Origin: Eubacterium sp.
GTDB lineage: Bacteria; Bacillota; Clostridia; Acetivibrionales; DSM-1351
Direction: 5' to 3'
Assembly (NCBI GenBank): GCA_029266335.1
Contig: JAQSXC010000025.1
Span: 1 to 35,158 of the forward strand
Length of the DNA: 35,158 bases
Both the position numbers and the translations under genes were made by a program. Below are positions 1 through 8,266 of this stretch, piece after piece (position 1 is the first letter of the stretch; each line of letters opens with the position of its first letter). The notes beneath the pieces were generated by a model. That model saw only the letters and a list, made by a program, of their open reading frames with translations. It was not told where the DNA came from and searched no databases.

Positions 1-84
1 AAGGATTGTAATAATTTATGCCATAACTGTTTTGATTGCAAAAATGCAGAGCTAAAAAAGGAATACTGCCAAGATATGATTTAG
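1..84 (+). CDS. 3' part of the Cys-rich micro-protein that spans the contig ends
   Basis: This is the last 27 residues plus stop (TAG at 82-84) of the 38-aa protein that is complete at 35027-35143. It contains Cys pairs of CxxC type. It lacks a start here only because the circle was opened inside the gene. Confidence 0.7.
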   Translation, partial: KDCNNLCHNCFDCKNAELKKEYCQDMI

Positions 85-99
85 TAGACAATATGAATA
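1..99. repeat. Terminal direct repeat, left copy (circular overlap)
   Basis: These 99 bases match 35060-35158 exactly. An exact end-to-end repeat of 99 bases is what an assembler with a 99-base k-mer leaves on a circular contig, so the simplest reading is a closed circle of about 35,059 bp rather than real terminal repeats. Confidence 0.95.
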
Positions 100-137
100 T
101 GATGTGCAGCTGAGAGCTGCCGGAAAGGATAATGATT

Positions 138-350
138 ATGAAAAATAGTTGCTTATGTGAGAGTTGCAAACAAGATATTTTGAAAAGGGTTATTGACATG
201 AATAAAAATCTTGATTTACAAAAAGAAAATGTTTCAGTAAGTGGTGGTCCCATAGTGGAGGTTCCATATATGTCTGAAAGCGGAAACATATTTTTCGTAG
301 GTGAATATGCTCAGAATAATTTTTGTTCTCAATGCGGTAGCAGGATTTAA
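138..350 (+). CDS. Small zinc-ribbon-like protein, 70 aa
   Basis: Unrecognised early phage protein. It has a Cys cluster at the N-terminus (C-x-C-x2-C in the first ten residues) and a second CxxC near the end (CSQCG), the spacing of a zinc ribbon that binds one metal ion. I chose ATG 138 over ATG 132 because the GGAAAGGA ribosome site at 122-129 lies 8 bases from 138 but only 2 from 132. It is one of several Cys-rich micro-proteins at the end of the early operon, just before the RinA-like gene. A nucleic-acid or protein-binding role is only inference. Confidence 0.6.
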   Translation: MKNSCLCESCKQDILKRVIDMNKNLDLQKENVSVSGGPIVEVPYMSESGNIFFVGEYAQNNFCSQCGSRI

Positions 351-424
351 GACGCCATTTAAGAAAAGTACGGCATAAAGGTATTTATTTTCTAAAACTA
401 GTGTGATATAGTTGAAGAACAAAA

Positions 425-451
425 CGTTCTATGACGGGAAAACATAGAACG
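425..451 (+). promoter_or_regulatory. 9-bp perfect inverted repeat before the RinA-like gene
   Basis: CGTTCTATG (425-433) and CATAGAACG (443-451) are perfect inverted copies around a 9-base loop. No T-run follows, so it is not an intrinsic terminator. It sits 23 bases before the start of the sigma-70-region-4-like regulator and could be an operator or an RNA hairpin in that gene's leader. Confidence 0.5.
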
Positions 452-474
452 AAACTAAAGAATAGGGGGTGCCT

Positions 475-918
475 ATGACTAAAGAGGAATTAAGAAAGAT
501 TAAAACCATTGGAATGGATATTAAGGATTATAGAAATAGGATTCAAGACTTATACAATGGTGATGCTGCTCCAGGTGATAAATATGTAAGTGATAAAGTA
601 ACCGGCAGTTCTACTTGTTTTCCATATAGCGCCAGATCATTCAGAATTGAAGGTTTTGAAAAGATGTCGGATGAATGTATTCAAAAGAGAAATGATTTGG
701 CTGAAAAGCTTAATAAAAAAATGGAACAGTTTATTTTACTACTTAACAAAGCATATGGGTATTTTGATACTATACCGGACAGAACTACAAGGCTGATATT
801 GATACATAAATTTATAGATAATATGTCAGAGGAACAAATTGCAGAAGAAATGGGCATAAGCCGCAGCACCGTTCAAAGAAAAATAAAATTTTGGAGAGAA
901 AAAGAAAAACACGAATAA
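475..918 (+). CDS. RinA/ArpU-like late transcription regulator, 147 aa
   Basis: Probable activator of the late (packaging and structural) operon. Residues ~1-95 are mostly charged helix. The C-terminal third (about residues 110-140) is a helix-turn-helix of the sigma-70 region 4 type, ending in MGISRSTVQRKIKFW. This architecture and place, last gene of the early region and just upstream of HNH/terminase, fit the RinA/ArpU/DUF1492 group known in Firmicute phages. ATG 475 is preferred to GTG 469 because the AGGGGG ribosome site (464-469) would overlap the latter. A terminator follows at 1000-1036. Target promoter is inferred, not shown. Confidence 0.75.
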   Translation: MTKEELRKIKTIGMDIKDYRNRIQDLYNGDAAPGDKYVSDKVTGSSTCFPYSARSFRIEGFEKMSDECIQKRNDLAEKLNKKMEQFILLLNKAYGYFDTIPDRTTRLILIHKFIDNMSEEQIAEEMGISRSTVQRKIKFWREKEKHE

Positions 919-999
919 AAATTATTGAAATGGTGCTGAATGAAGCTTTTGGAAGTGATAGAATTGTATTGTGAAAAGTATGTTTAATATTCAACAAAC

Positions 1000-1036
1000 G
1001 AAACGAGACAGGGACGGATACCTTGCCTCGTTTTTG
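1000..1036 (+). terminator. Intrinsic terminator after the RinA-like gene
   Basis: AAACGAG (1001-1007) pairs with CTCGTTT (1027-1033). After one A-C mismatch the stem continues with C-G, A-T, G-U and two G-C pairs, closed by a 7-base loop, and TTTTTGTTTT follows. It would end the early transcript right after the late regulator. Confidence 0.65.
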
Positions 1037-1061
1037 TTTTGTCCGAAAGGATGTGCTCAAG

Positions 1062-1175
1062 ATGGCTAGACCAAAGTATAAATTTAAGTGTGCAACATGC
1101 GTCTGGGGTACATTTAGAGAAGGCAAGTGGTTTTGTATGTTCCCTGAATGTGCAAGGAAAAGACTTAAAAAGTAG
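1062..1175 (+). CDS. Cys-rich micro-protein, 37 aa
   Basis: Short ORF with CATC near residue 10 and a CMFPEC motif near residue 27, plus a strongly basic C-terminus (RKRLKK). Four cysteines could hold one zinc. AAAGG (1046-1050) precedes the ATG. It ends at the ribosome site of the recombinase-like gene at 1191, suggesting co-translation. No family recognised. Size and composition resemble small zinc-binding proteins found between the RinA-like gene and terminase in related phages. Confidence 0.55.
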   Translation: MARPKYKFKCATCVWGTFREGKWFCMFPECARKRLKK

Positions 1176-1190
1176 AGAAGGTGATCCAGA

Positions 1191-1739
1191 ATGAACACAG
1201 TTGACCCGATAAGAGATCCAGAAAAGCTGAAGTTGATATGTACATATTTGAAGAAAAATAATATAAGGGATTTCATAATGGTTTATACGGGGTTTTATTC
1301 TGGTCTGCGAATATCAGACATTCTTAAGCTAAGGATATGTGATGTTAAAAACAAAGATATAATTCGCATCCGTGAACAAAAGACAAAAAAGGAAAAGAAA
1401 TTTGAAATTAATCCTGAATTAAAAAGAGAACTAAAGAAATACTGTGAAGGGAAAAACCTTAATGAATATCTCATACCGAGTAGGCAAGGGAAGAATAATC
1501 CATTAAGCCGGGTAAGAGCATACCAGATAATGAAAGAGGTCGGAAGTCTATTTGATATACCTGACCTTGGAACACATACACTTCGGAAAACATTTGGATA
1601 TCATAACTATAAACAGTTTAAAGATGCAGCTTTATTGATGACAATATTTAATCATTCAAGCCAAGCCATTACCTTAAGATACATTGGAATAGAACAGGAA
1701 GACATAAATAAAAACATGAAAAACTTCCGTTTATTTTGA
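1191..1739 (+). CDS. Catalytic-domain-only tyrosine recombinase, 182 aa
   Basis: DNA strand-exchange enzyme of the phage integrase (lambda Int/Xer) family. All catalytic residues are visible: Arg40 (GLRISD), the H-x-x-R box at 129-132 (HTLR), His155 (FNHSS) and nucleophile Tyr164 (LRYIG). The arm-binding and core-binding N-terminal domains of full integrases (300-400 aa) are absent. Start ATG has AGAAGGTGAT at 1175-1184. It lies beside the HNH/terminase genes, away from the lysogeny region, so it is unlikely to be the main integrase. It might resolve concatemers or multimers or act near cos. Family certain, role unknown. Confidence 0.85.
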   Translation: MNTVDPIRDPEKLKLICTYLKKNNIRDFIMVYTGFYSGLRISDILKLRICDVKNKDIIRIREQKTKKEKKFEINPELKRELKKYCEGKNLNEYLIPSRQGKNNPLSRVRAYQIMKEVGSLFDIPDLGTHTLRKTFGYHNYKQFKDAALLMTIFNHSSQAITLRYIGIEQEDINKNMKNFRLF

Positions 1740-1913
1740 TATGACATTAACATAATGAGATTGTGTAAAACTCATTATAAGTAGTTACTTGACTTGCATT
1801 AATATAAGGCTTTAGAAGGAATAAGCGAGTTTAACAGAATATAAGATATGTTAAAGTGAAAAAACTTTTTCTACTATAATGTATGTAATTTAAAGAATGG
1901 ATTGATATAATTT
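1740..1913. other. Intergenic region: late promoter and candidate cos region
   Basis: 174 bases without a gene between the recombinase-like and HNH genes. It holds an inverted repeat, ATAATGAG (1752-1759) with CTCATTAT (1771-1778), and a good -10 at 1875-1880. In HK97-type cos phages the cos site lies just before the HNH/small-terminase genes, so this is where I would look for it. No cos sequence can be proven from one genome. Confidence 0.4.
1851..1880 (+). promoter_or_regulatory. Candidate late-operon promoter
   Basis: Perfect -10 TATAAT (1875-1880) in a TACTATAAT context, about 34 bases before the HNH start. The best -35 is weak (TTAAAG, 1851-1856, spacer 18), which suits a promoter that needs an activator such as the RinA-like protein. 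The 18-mer around the -10 recurs with one change at 27043-27060. Confidence 0.45.
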
Positions 1914-2267
1914 ATGGCACAAAAGTTTTCTAAATGGTTTTATATTTCAAAGGCATGGTTAGAATGTAGGGCGGCTTATATTAAATCAGTGTTTGGGTTA
2001 TGTGAAATATGCGGAAAGCCAGGATACATTGTTCATCATAAGAATAAGCTTACGCCACAAAACATTAATGATCCGAGTGTAACTCTGAATTGGAGCAACC
2101 TTGAGTATGTTTGTCTTGATTGCCATAATAAAGATAAATTTGGCGAACATACTGGCAAAAAGAAAAGATATATATTTGATGGTGAAGGGAATGTACTCCC
2201 CCCATCAAGAAAAACAGGGGGTACATTTGGAGACCGAGTAGAGGAGGTCAAAAAAACCCTGCAATAA
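1914..2267 (+). CDS. HNH endonuclease, 117 aa
   Basis: Metal-dependent nuclease that works with terminase in DNA packaging in HK97-type phages. The core is visible at about residues 31-80: a CEICGK zinc knuckle, the catalytic VHHK, an asparagine-rich middle, then VCLDCHNKDK with the second Cys pair and the final His. It lies directly before the small terminase gene, the usual place. The ribosome site is weak; ATG 1914 is kept because the protein begins like its family and the promoter -10 lies 34 bases upstream. Confidence 0.85.
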   Translation: MAQKFSKWFYISKAWLECRAAYIKSVFGLCEICGKPGYIVHHKNKLTPQNINDPSVTLNWSNLEYVCLDCHNKDKFGEHTGKKKRYIFDGEGNVLPPSRKTGGTFGDRVEEVKKTLQ

Positions 2268-2295
2268 AAATTTGAATATAGGGGGTGATTTTTAG

Positions 2296-2634
2296 ATGGA
2301 ATTATTACAAGAAGTGGAAATTTACAAAGAGAAAGCCAAACTTAAAAAGATATTCAAGGACATGGAAAAAAATAAAAAGAATTTGGTTGACGGTCTTTTG
2401 AATGAAGCAGCCTTCCTGGTATGCTTACAAAATGAGTGTAGAAGAATTCTTCAAGAAGAAGGAGTGTTAACTGAGACCATTAATGCCACACAATCATTTT
2501 TGAAGGAACACCCTGCAGCCGGAACTCTTTTAAATAGTATTGCAAAATATAACGGTATAATCAAAACTCTACTTGACCATATTCCACCTGAAAAGAAAAA
2601 GGCGAGCAGGTTAGCTGCTTTGATGAAAGAATGA
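2296..2634 (+). CDS. Terminase small subunit, P27-like, 112 aa
   Basis: DNA-recognition subunit of the packaging motor. All-helical, charged protein of the size of the P27 family, with a C-terminal KKKASRLAALMKE tail typical of small terminases. Start has TAGGGGGTGAT 8-10 bases upstream. Its stop overlaps the large-terminase ATG by four bases (ATGA), so the two are translationally coupled. The identification leans on position between HNH and TerL as much as on sequence. Confidence 0.75.
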   Translation: MELLQEVEIYKEKAKLKKIFKDMEKNKKNLVDGLLNEAAFLVCLQNECRRILQEEGVLTETINATQSFLKEHPAAGTLLNSIAKYNGIIKTLLDHIPPEKKKASRLAALMKE

Positions 2635-4292
2635 CAATACCATATTCAAATTACATTCTGGAATATTGGAGCAAAATTGAAAATGGTGAAATTACAGTTG
2701 GCAAGTGGATAAAATTAATATATCAAATAATAGTAAGTGACCTTCAGAATAGCACTTACTTTTTTAATGCCAAAAAAGCAAATAAAGCTATAAAGTTTAT
2801 TGAGAATTTCTGCCATCACTGTGAAGGAAGAAATGATTTATTAAAACTAGAGCTTTGGCAAAAAGCCTGTGTCTCAATAATATTCGGTATTGTTGATAGT
2901 GACGATATCCGTATATTTAGAGAAGTATTCATCATAATGGCCCGAAAAAACGGGAAGACATTATTTGCTAGTGCAATTATTGCATATATGACATATCTTG
3001 ATGGAGAATATGGCGCGAAGATTTATTGTTTAGCTCCTAAACTTGAGCAGGCAAATATTGTTTATGATAACTTTTACCAGATGATACAGCAAGAAGATGA
3101 ACTTGGAGAATTAGCAAAGAAACGCAGGAGTGATATCTATATTACTGAAACTAATACCACTGTAAAACCAATTGCCTTTAATGCTAAAAAATCAGATGGC
3201 TTTAATCCTCATTTAGTTGTTAACGATGAAGTTCATGCTTGGGTCGGAGATCAGGGACTCAAACAATATGAAGTTATGAAGTCAGCTCTCGGTGCAAGAC
3301 GGCAGCCATTAATTTTAAGTATATCAACTGCCGGATACATTAATGATGGTATTTACGATGAATTAATGAAACGTTCCACTGCCTTCTTAAAAGGCAACAG
3401 CAAAGAGAAAAGATTACTTCCTTTGTTATATATGATTGATGATATAGATAAGTGGAATGATATCGAAGAGTTAAAAAAGAGCAATCCAAATTTAGGTGTT
3501 TCAGTACAGCCCGATTTTTTAATTGAAGAGGCTGCTATTGCTGAAATGTCTTTGAGCAAACGTGCTGAGTTTTTAACGAAGTACTGTAACATCAAACAAA
3601 ACAGCTCCATAGCTTGGCTTGATTATCCAGTGGTAGATCAGGCAAGCCAAAGACATTTTATTTTAGAACAGTTTAGAGGATGCTATGCAGTCGGCGGGAT
3701 TGATTTATCACAAACAACTGATTTAACAGCTGCAAGTATAGTAATCGAAAAGGACGGTAAGTTGTTTTTATTTACTCAGTTCTTTATGCCTAAAAACAGA
3801 CTCGAAACGGCGCAGGCAACTGATGGTGTACCTTACGAAATATTTGTTAAACAGGGATACTTACAGTTAAGTGGGGATAATCATGTTGACTACAAAGATG
3901 TATTTGATTGGTTTGTTATGCTGCTAAAGGAATACCAAATTCGATGTCTTAAGGTTGGATATGACCGGTATAGTGCTCAATATCTTATTGATGATTTGAA
4001 GAAATTTGGTTTCCATATGGATGATGTTTACCAGGGAGAGAACTTGACTCCTGTAATAAAAGAATTTGAAGGTGAAATTAAGGACGGTAGATTGGAAATT
4101 GGGCAAAACAACCTACTAAAGGCCCATTTCTTAAATGTTGCATTAAAGCATAACTCCGAGACTAGAAAGTTCAAACCAATAAAAATAGAAAGCAGATGCA
4201 GAATTGACGGGTTTGTTTCGGTAATTGATGCAATGACCGTAAGACAAAAATATTATAGCGAAATAGGGGTGATGCTTAAAAATGCCGCATAG
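2631..4292 (+). CDS. terL: Terminase large subunit (ATPase and nuclease)
   Basis: Packaging motor that pumps DNA into the prohead and cuts the concatemer. Walker A is ARKNGKT at about residues 104-110, Walker B VVNDE at 196-200. The RNase-H-like nuclease domain begins near 350 with GGIDLS (Asp358), then GYDRYS (Asp445) and a late Asp at ~532 in VIDAM: the three acidic metal ligands. Full family length (about 553 aa), so it looks intact. ATGA overlap with the small subunit. Yqas-type/HK97-group terminases have this layout. Confidence 0.95.
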   Translation: MTIPYSNYILEYWSKIENGEITVGKWIKLIYQIIVSDLQNSTYFFNAKKANKAIKFIENFCHHCEGRNDLLKLELWQKACVSIIFGIVDSDDIRIFREVFIIMARKNGKTLFASAIIAYMTYLDGEYGAKIYCLAPKLEQANIVYDNFYQMIQQEDELGELAKKRRSDIYITETNTTVKPIAFNAKKSDGFNPHLVVNDEVHAWVGDQGLKQYEVMKSALGARRQPLILSISTAGYINDGIYDELMKRSTAFLKGNSKEKRLLPLLYMIDDIDKWNDIEELKKSNPNLGVSVQPDFLIEEAAIAEMSLSKRAEFLTKYCNIKQNSSIAWLDYPVVDQASQRHFILEQFRGCYAVGGIDLSQTTDLTAASIVIEKDGKLFLFTQFFMPKNRLETAQATDGVPYEIFVKQGYLQLSGDNHVDYKDVFDWFVMLLKEYQIRCLKVGYDRYSAQYLIDDLKKFGFHMDDVYQGENLTPVIKEFEGEIKDGRLEIGQNNLLKAHFLNVALKHNSETRKFKPIKIESRCRIDGFVSVIDAMTVRQKYYSEIGVMLKNAA

Positions 4293-4309
4293 AGAGGAGG
4301 TGAAACTAT

Positions 4310-5521
4310 TTGATAGTAGTATCAAAGTTACTTGACAAGTTTAAAACCAGAATAATTCCCTTCGTATTTACCAATGGTAATTCCGTCCCTGGTAATCTAA
4401 GAGAGAATGAGTTAATTGGTTCAATAGCAAATGCAATAGCAACTAATGTTGGGAAACTTTCACCGCAGGTCATCAGAAAAGATTCAAAGGGGATGACCAT
4501 AAAAAATGATCCTCTTTCAAAGCTTCTGAATATAAGACCGTGTCTGGAAATGTCAACATATGATTTTTTATATAGAATAGCAAGCGACTTAGTGTACACA
4601 TCTAATGCGTTTGCTATTTTGTTTTATGATGAAAGCTTCCTTAATATAACCTCAATACAACCTGTAACGGTGACAAGGTATAACATCTTTGAAGATGCCC
4701 AAGGAAACATATTCTTTAAGTTTACCTGGGACTATGACAACAAGGAATATACAGTACCATATCAATCAGTAATTCATATCAAGGGACGTTATAACAAAAA
4801 GAGGTTTATGGGTACGCCGCCGGATTTGGATTTACAAAGTACTCTTGATCTTTTAGAAACAACATATCAAGGGATAAAAAACTCTGTTAAAAACTCTGCA
4901 ACGCTTAGAGGGTATCTGAAGTATAACAACTTTATAGATGATAAAACATTACAACAAAAAGTAAATGAATTTCAGACAGCATATATGTCTGCAAGCAATG
5001 AGGGTGGCATTGGTGGTCTTGACAATGCTATGGAGTTCAAAGAAATAACACAAAGACCTGCTACGATTCAAACACTACAAATGCAGTTCTTCAGAGAAAA
5101 CATTTACAGATATTACAACTTGAATGAAAAAATTCTTACTTCCACTGCAAATGCTGAAGAATGGAATGCCTTTTATGAGAATGTTATTGAACCAATTGCC
5201 ATACAACTCAGCCTTGAGTTCATGTTCAAGTGCCTAACCGAAAGAGAGAGGGGCTTCGGAAATAAAATCATTTTTACAGCCAACAGGCTTCAATATGCAA
5301 GTATTGATACCAGGTTAAAAATGATAGAGGCCTTATTTGACAGAGGGTTAATGACAATTAACGAAGGCAGAGACATTATGTATTTACCGCCAGTTGAGGA
5401 CGGAGATGTAAGAATGATCAGTTTAAACTACGTCAATGTTGATAATCAAGATATCTACCAAGTAGGGAAAGGGGGTGGAAGCAGTGCCAAATTTGTTAAA
5501 CAAAAAATATTGGGAGTTTAA
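4310..5521 (+). CDS. Portal protein, HK97 family, 403 aa
   Basis: Forms the dodecameric ring at the head vertex through which DNA passes. Typical features include the early NGNSVPGNLRENELI stretch, GTPPDLDLQSTLDLLE and the late LFDRGLMTINEGRDIMYLPPVE, characteristic of HK97 portals. It starts with TTG, preceded by a strong GAGAGGAGGTGA site (4292-4302) at normal spacing, and no in-frame ATG lies nearby. Its end overlaps the start of the protease gene by 38 bases. Confidence 0.92.
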   Translation: MIVVSKLLDKFKTRIIPFVFTNGNSVPGNLRENELIGSIANAIATNVGKLSPQVIRKDSKGMTIKNDPLSKLLNIRPCLEMSTYDFLYRIASDLVYTSNAFAILFYDESFLNITSIQPVTVTRYNIFEDAQGNIFFKFTWDYDNKEYTVPYQSVIHIKGRYNKKRFMGTPPDLDLQSTLDLLETTYQGIKNSVKNSATLRGYLKYNNFIDDKTLQQKVNEFQTAYMSASNEGGIGGLDNAMEFKEITQRPATIQTLQMQFFRENIYRYYNLNEKILTSTANAEEWNAFYENVIEPIAIQLSLEFMFKCLTERERGFGNKIIFTANRLQYASIDTRLKMIEALFDRGLMTINEGRDIMYLPPVEDGDVRMISLNYVNVDNQDIYQVGKGGGSSAKFVKQKILGV

Positions 5522-6194
5522 AAACCAAACCTCAACAGAAGCTGACCTATATCTTTATATAGAGATTGCTTGGTGGGGAGCTGGTTATGCTGCACATAGT
5601 GCTCAAAGTTTTAAAGCTGAATTGGACGCGCTTGGAGAAATCCAGATATTAAACATATACATAAACAGTCCGGGTGGTGATGTATTTGAAGCTCTTGCAA
5701 TTCACAATATGCTAAAGAGAAAAAAATACATAAAGAATGTATATGTAGATGGATTGGCAGCTAGTGCTGCAAGTGTAGTAGCTATGGCAGGAGATAAAAT
5801 TATCATGCCTTCAAATACTATGATGATGATCCATAATCCATGGACTTCAGGAGAAGGCTTTGCAAAAGATTTTAGAGATATAGCTGATCGGCTTGATAAA
5901 GCTGCAGAATCCGTGAGACAGACTTATCTTGAAAAAACAAACGGCAAAATTGAAGAAACAGAACTTATAAAGTTACTTGATGCTGAGTCTTGGCTCACAG
6001 CTCAAGAATGTTTTGATTATGGGTTATGTGATGAAGTAGCCACATCAAAACAGGTAGCAGCCAAATATACTGGCGAGTTGTTTGGCAGATATAAAAATAT
6101 ACCTGATAAATTAGTTCAAATGAAACAGGCTGATTCAGAGAAGTTAAATAAACTAAAAATAACCGTCATAGACGGACTATCGAAGGGAGAATAA
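5484..6194 (+). CDS. Head maturation protease, ClpP type, 236 aa
   Basis: Serine protease that trims capsid subunits during head maturation. ClpP-fold landmarks: NSPGGD oxyanion loop at ~61-66, nucleophile Ser94 in GLAASAAS, His117 in MIHNPW, and Asp166 before SWLTAQE. GTG 5484 is preferred to GTG 5475 since AAAGGGGGTGG (5468-5478) would overlap the earlier codon. It overlaps the portal end and is followed 3 bases later by the capsid gene. Phage proteins of this fold replace the HK97 gp4 protease in many Firmicute phages. Confidence 0.9.
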   Translation: MPNLLNKKYWEFKNQTSTEADLYLYIEIAWWGAGYAAHSAQSFKAELDALGEIQILNIYINSPGGDVFEALAIHNMLKRKKYIKNVYVDGLAASAASVVAMAGDKIIMPSNTMMMIHNPWTSGEGFAKDFRDIADRLDKAAESVRQTYLEKTNGKIEETELIKLLDAESWLTAQECFDYGLCDEVATSKQVAAKYTGELFGRYKNIPDKLVQMKQADSEKLNKLKITVIDGLSKGE

Positions 6195-6197
6195 AAC

Positions 6198-7355
6198 ATG
6201 AATATTAAGGAAATGAAAGCAAGATTGAAAGCAATTGCTGAAGAGGCAAAAACAGCAGAGGGAGAGAAACTTGATACCCTGATGAATGAAGCTCAGGATA
6301 TAAACACTAAAATTGAAGCAGCAGCAAATAGGGCTAAACTCTCAGCTATGGCAGATATGGTTAAAGATGATCCTGAATCTCAGGAAGCCGGAGAAAAAGG
6401 AGAAGGAAATTCATGGGTAGAAGCAAGAGCAAAAGCTCTTAAGGCTGGAAATAAGGCTACATATTCATTTAAGAACCTTGTTTCTTCGTCATCAACCGTG
6501 CTGCCTAAGCACACCGCTTCCGACATTAAGCCAACCTTCAACGAAGTATCTAGTCTAGTGGATAGAGTTAGGACAGTTCCATTGATTGGTGGAGAAAGCT
6601 ATGAAAGAGCATATGTTAAGAACTATGGTGAAGGTGGGTACACTGAGGAGGGAGCCGACTATAATCCAGCAGAACCTGTCTTTGGTTATGCTGCCATGGT
6701 AAAAACTAAAATTACTGCTTATGCAGAAGAAACAGAAGAAATTGTAAAACTTCCAAATGCGGACTATGACAGTACAATTGAAAATGGGACTACGGTGGCT
6801 ATGAAGAAATATATGTCAAGGCAGATACTTATTGGGAATGGTGGAGCTGGGAAGTTTAGAGGCATATTCTTCAACCCAACTGAATCTGCGGAACAGGTTA
6901 TTGATCCTGATACAGATATTGCTATTACCGCTATTGATGAAAATACACTTGACGAAATCATATACAGCTATGGCGGTGAAGAAGACGTTGAGGACACTGC
7001 GGTTCTTATACTCAATAAAAAGGATCTCAAAGCTTTTACAAAAGTAAGAGGAACAGACAAAAAGAAAGTTTATACCATAATTAACCACGGGAACACTGGC
7101 ACTATTGATGGTGTTCCTTACATTATCAATAGTGCTTGCAAAGCCCTATCAGACGCAACAACAACCGCTAACAGCTATTGCATGGCCTATGGCCCGCTGT
7201 CAAATTATGAACTTCCTATTTTTTCTGACATTGAAACTCAGAGAAGTACAGATTACAAGTTTAAGCAGGGGCAGATTGCATTTAAAGGCAGCATATTTGC
7301 AGGAGGAAATGTTGCAGCTTATAATGGATTCTTAAGGGTCAAAAAAGGAGCTTAA
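6198..7355 (+). CDS. Major capsid protein, HK97 family, 385 aa
   Basis: Builds the icosahedral shell. Residues 1 to ~95 are a charged helical/coiled-coil segment, the delta (scaffolding) domain expected to be removed by the ClpP-type protease next door. The mature HK97 fold follows from about SSSTVLPKHT. The alanine- and glycine-rich end (FAGGNVAAYNGFLRVKK) is typical. Order portal-protease-capsid is the classic HK97 set. The exact cleavage site cannot be read from sequence alone. Confidence 0.92.
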   Translation: MNIKEMKARLKAIAEEAKTAEGEKLDTLMNEAQDINTKIEAAANRAKLSAMADMVKDDPESQEAGEKGEGNSWVEARAKALKAGNKATYSFKNLVSSSSTVLPKHTASDIKPTFNEVSSLVDRVRTVPLIGGESYERAYVKNYGEGGYTEEGADYNPAEPVFGYAAMVKTKITAYAEETEEIVKLPNADYDSTIENGTTVAMKKYMSRQILIGNGGAGKFRGIFFNPTESAEQVIDPDTDIAITAIDENTLDEIIYSYGGEEDVEDTAVLILNKKDLKAFTKVRGTDKKKVYTIINHGNTGTIDGVPYIINSACKALSDATTTANSYCMAYGPLSNYELPIFSDIETQRSTDYKFKQGQIAFKGSIFAGGNVAAYNGFLRVKKGA

Positions 7356-7367
7356 GGAGTTGGTCAA

Positions 7368-7625
7368 ATGTTAGAAAAAGCTCGTAAAAGACTTAGAATA
7401 ACAACAACTTCTTTAGACTCAGACATTCAGCAGCTTATTGATGAAGCTTTGGACGATATAAAGCGTATTGGCATTGACACAAGTACCGTTACCCCTCTTA
7501 CTGAGGGGGCGGTACTTTGCTATGTCAAAGCTAATTTCGGTAATAATCCGGACAGAGATAAGCTTATGGAGAGCTATAACATGTATCTTACGAAATTAAA
7601 GGGGTTGAAAATAAGTGAAGGATGA
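7368..7625 (+). CDS. Head-tail connector (gp6-like adaptor), 85 aa
   Basis: Small helical protein that docks under the portal. The pattern of an early LRI.TTSLDSDIQQLIDEAL and a middle AVLCYVKANFG is that of gp6-like/Phage_connect proteins. AAGGAG lies about 8 bases before the ATG. Placed directly after the capsid gene and overlapping the next gene, as expected for this module. Confidence 0.8.
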   Translation: MLEKARKRLRITTTSLDSDIQQLIDEALDDIKRIGIDTSTVTPLTEGAVLCYVKANFGNNPDRDKLMESYNMYLTKLKGLKISEG

Positions 7626-7899
7626 TGTAATTAAGCTTTTTGATGATAAAGAGGATAACATAGGGAAAGAAGTTTTTGGCAATATTGAGAGTGTTTCTCA
7701 GACTGAGTACTTTCAAGCCTCACAAAGTGGCTTAAAACCCCAATATAAAATTGTCATTAGCGAGTATGATTACGAGAATGAAACAATTGCAAGATACAAT
7801 TCGCAAGTATTTGCGATTTATCGTACTTTCTTACGTAATGACGAACACATTGAACTATATTTGACTTTAAAGGCTGGTGTTCATCATGGCTCAGGTTAA
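7615..7899 (+). CDS. Head-closure/head-tail joining protein, 94 aa
   Basis: Beta-rich small protein of head-closure type, assigned by position (second gene after capsid) and size. GTG start at 7615 with AAAGGGGTTG upstream. It overlaps the connector by 11 bases and the next gene by 14 bases if that gene starts at 7886. Sequence similarity to a named family is not obvious to me. Confidence 0.6.
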   Translation: MKDDVIKLFDDKEDNIGKEVFGNIESVSQTEYFQASQSGLKPQYKIVISEYDYENETIARYNSQVFAIYRTFLRNDEHIELYLTLKAGVHHGSG

Positions 7900-8266
7900 T
7901 GATTTATCAAGTTTAATAATAACCGAGTTAATAAATTATTCAGAGGAAGTAACGGAAAAAGTCAAGCAAGCTGTTGATACTGTGTCACGGGAAGTAAATT
8001 CAGAAATAAAAAATAAGATACCGTTCAATCAGCACACTGGGAAATATGTTAAGGCGTTTCGAGTCAAAACAGTATATGAGAACAACAATGGAAAAAAGAG
8101 TGTTTGGCATGTTGTTAATGGTCAACATAGGCTTACGCACTTACTTGAACATGGTCACGCAAAACGTAACGGTGGAAGGGTAAAGGAATATCCTCATATT
8201 CGGTATGGAGAGGAGTTGGCAATTAAGAGAATGGAGGAATTGACAAGGGGGGCGATAGAAAGGTGA
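7886..8266 (+). CDS. HK97 gp10-like tail-completion protein, 126 aa
   Basis: Completes the neck or tail top. The stretch HLLEHGHAKRNGGRV followed by a proline-histidine turn is the hallmark of the HK97 gp10 family, preceded by a helical N-terminus. ATG 7886 is chosen; GTG 7877 is possible, adding three residues. GTGA overlap with the following gene. Confidence 0.85.
   Translation: MAQVNDLSSLIITELINYSEEVTEKVKQAVDTVSREVNSEIKNKIPFNQHTGKYVKAFRVKTVYENNNGKKSVWHVVNGQHRLTHLLEHGHAKRNGGRVKEYPHIRYGEELAIKRMEELTRGAIER

Noticed and set aside
812-1276. Minus-strand ORF of 154 aa over the RinA-like gene end
   Set aside because: Crosses a terminator and two convincing plus-strand genes; Leu/Phe-rich shadow.
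6816-7335. Several ORFs in other frames of the capsid gene
   Set aside because: No ribosome sites and fully inside a well-supported structural gene.
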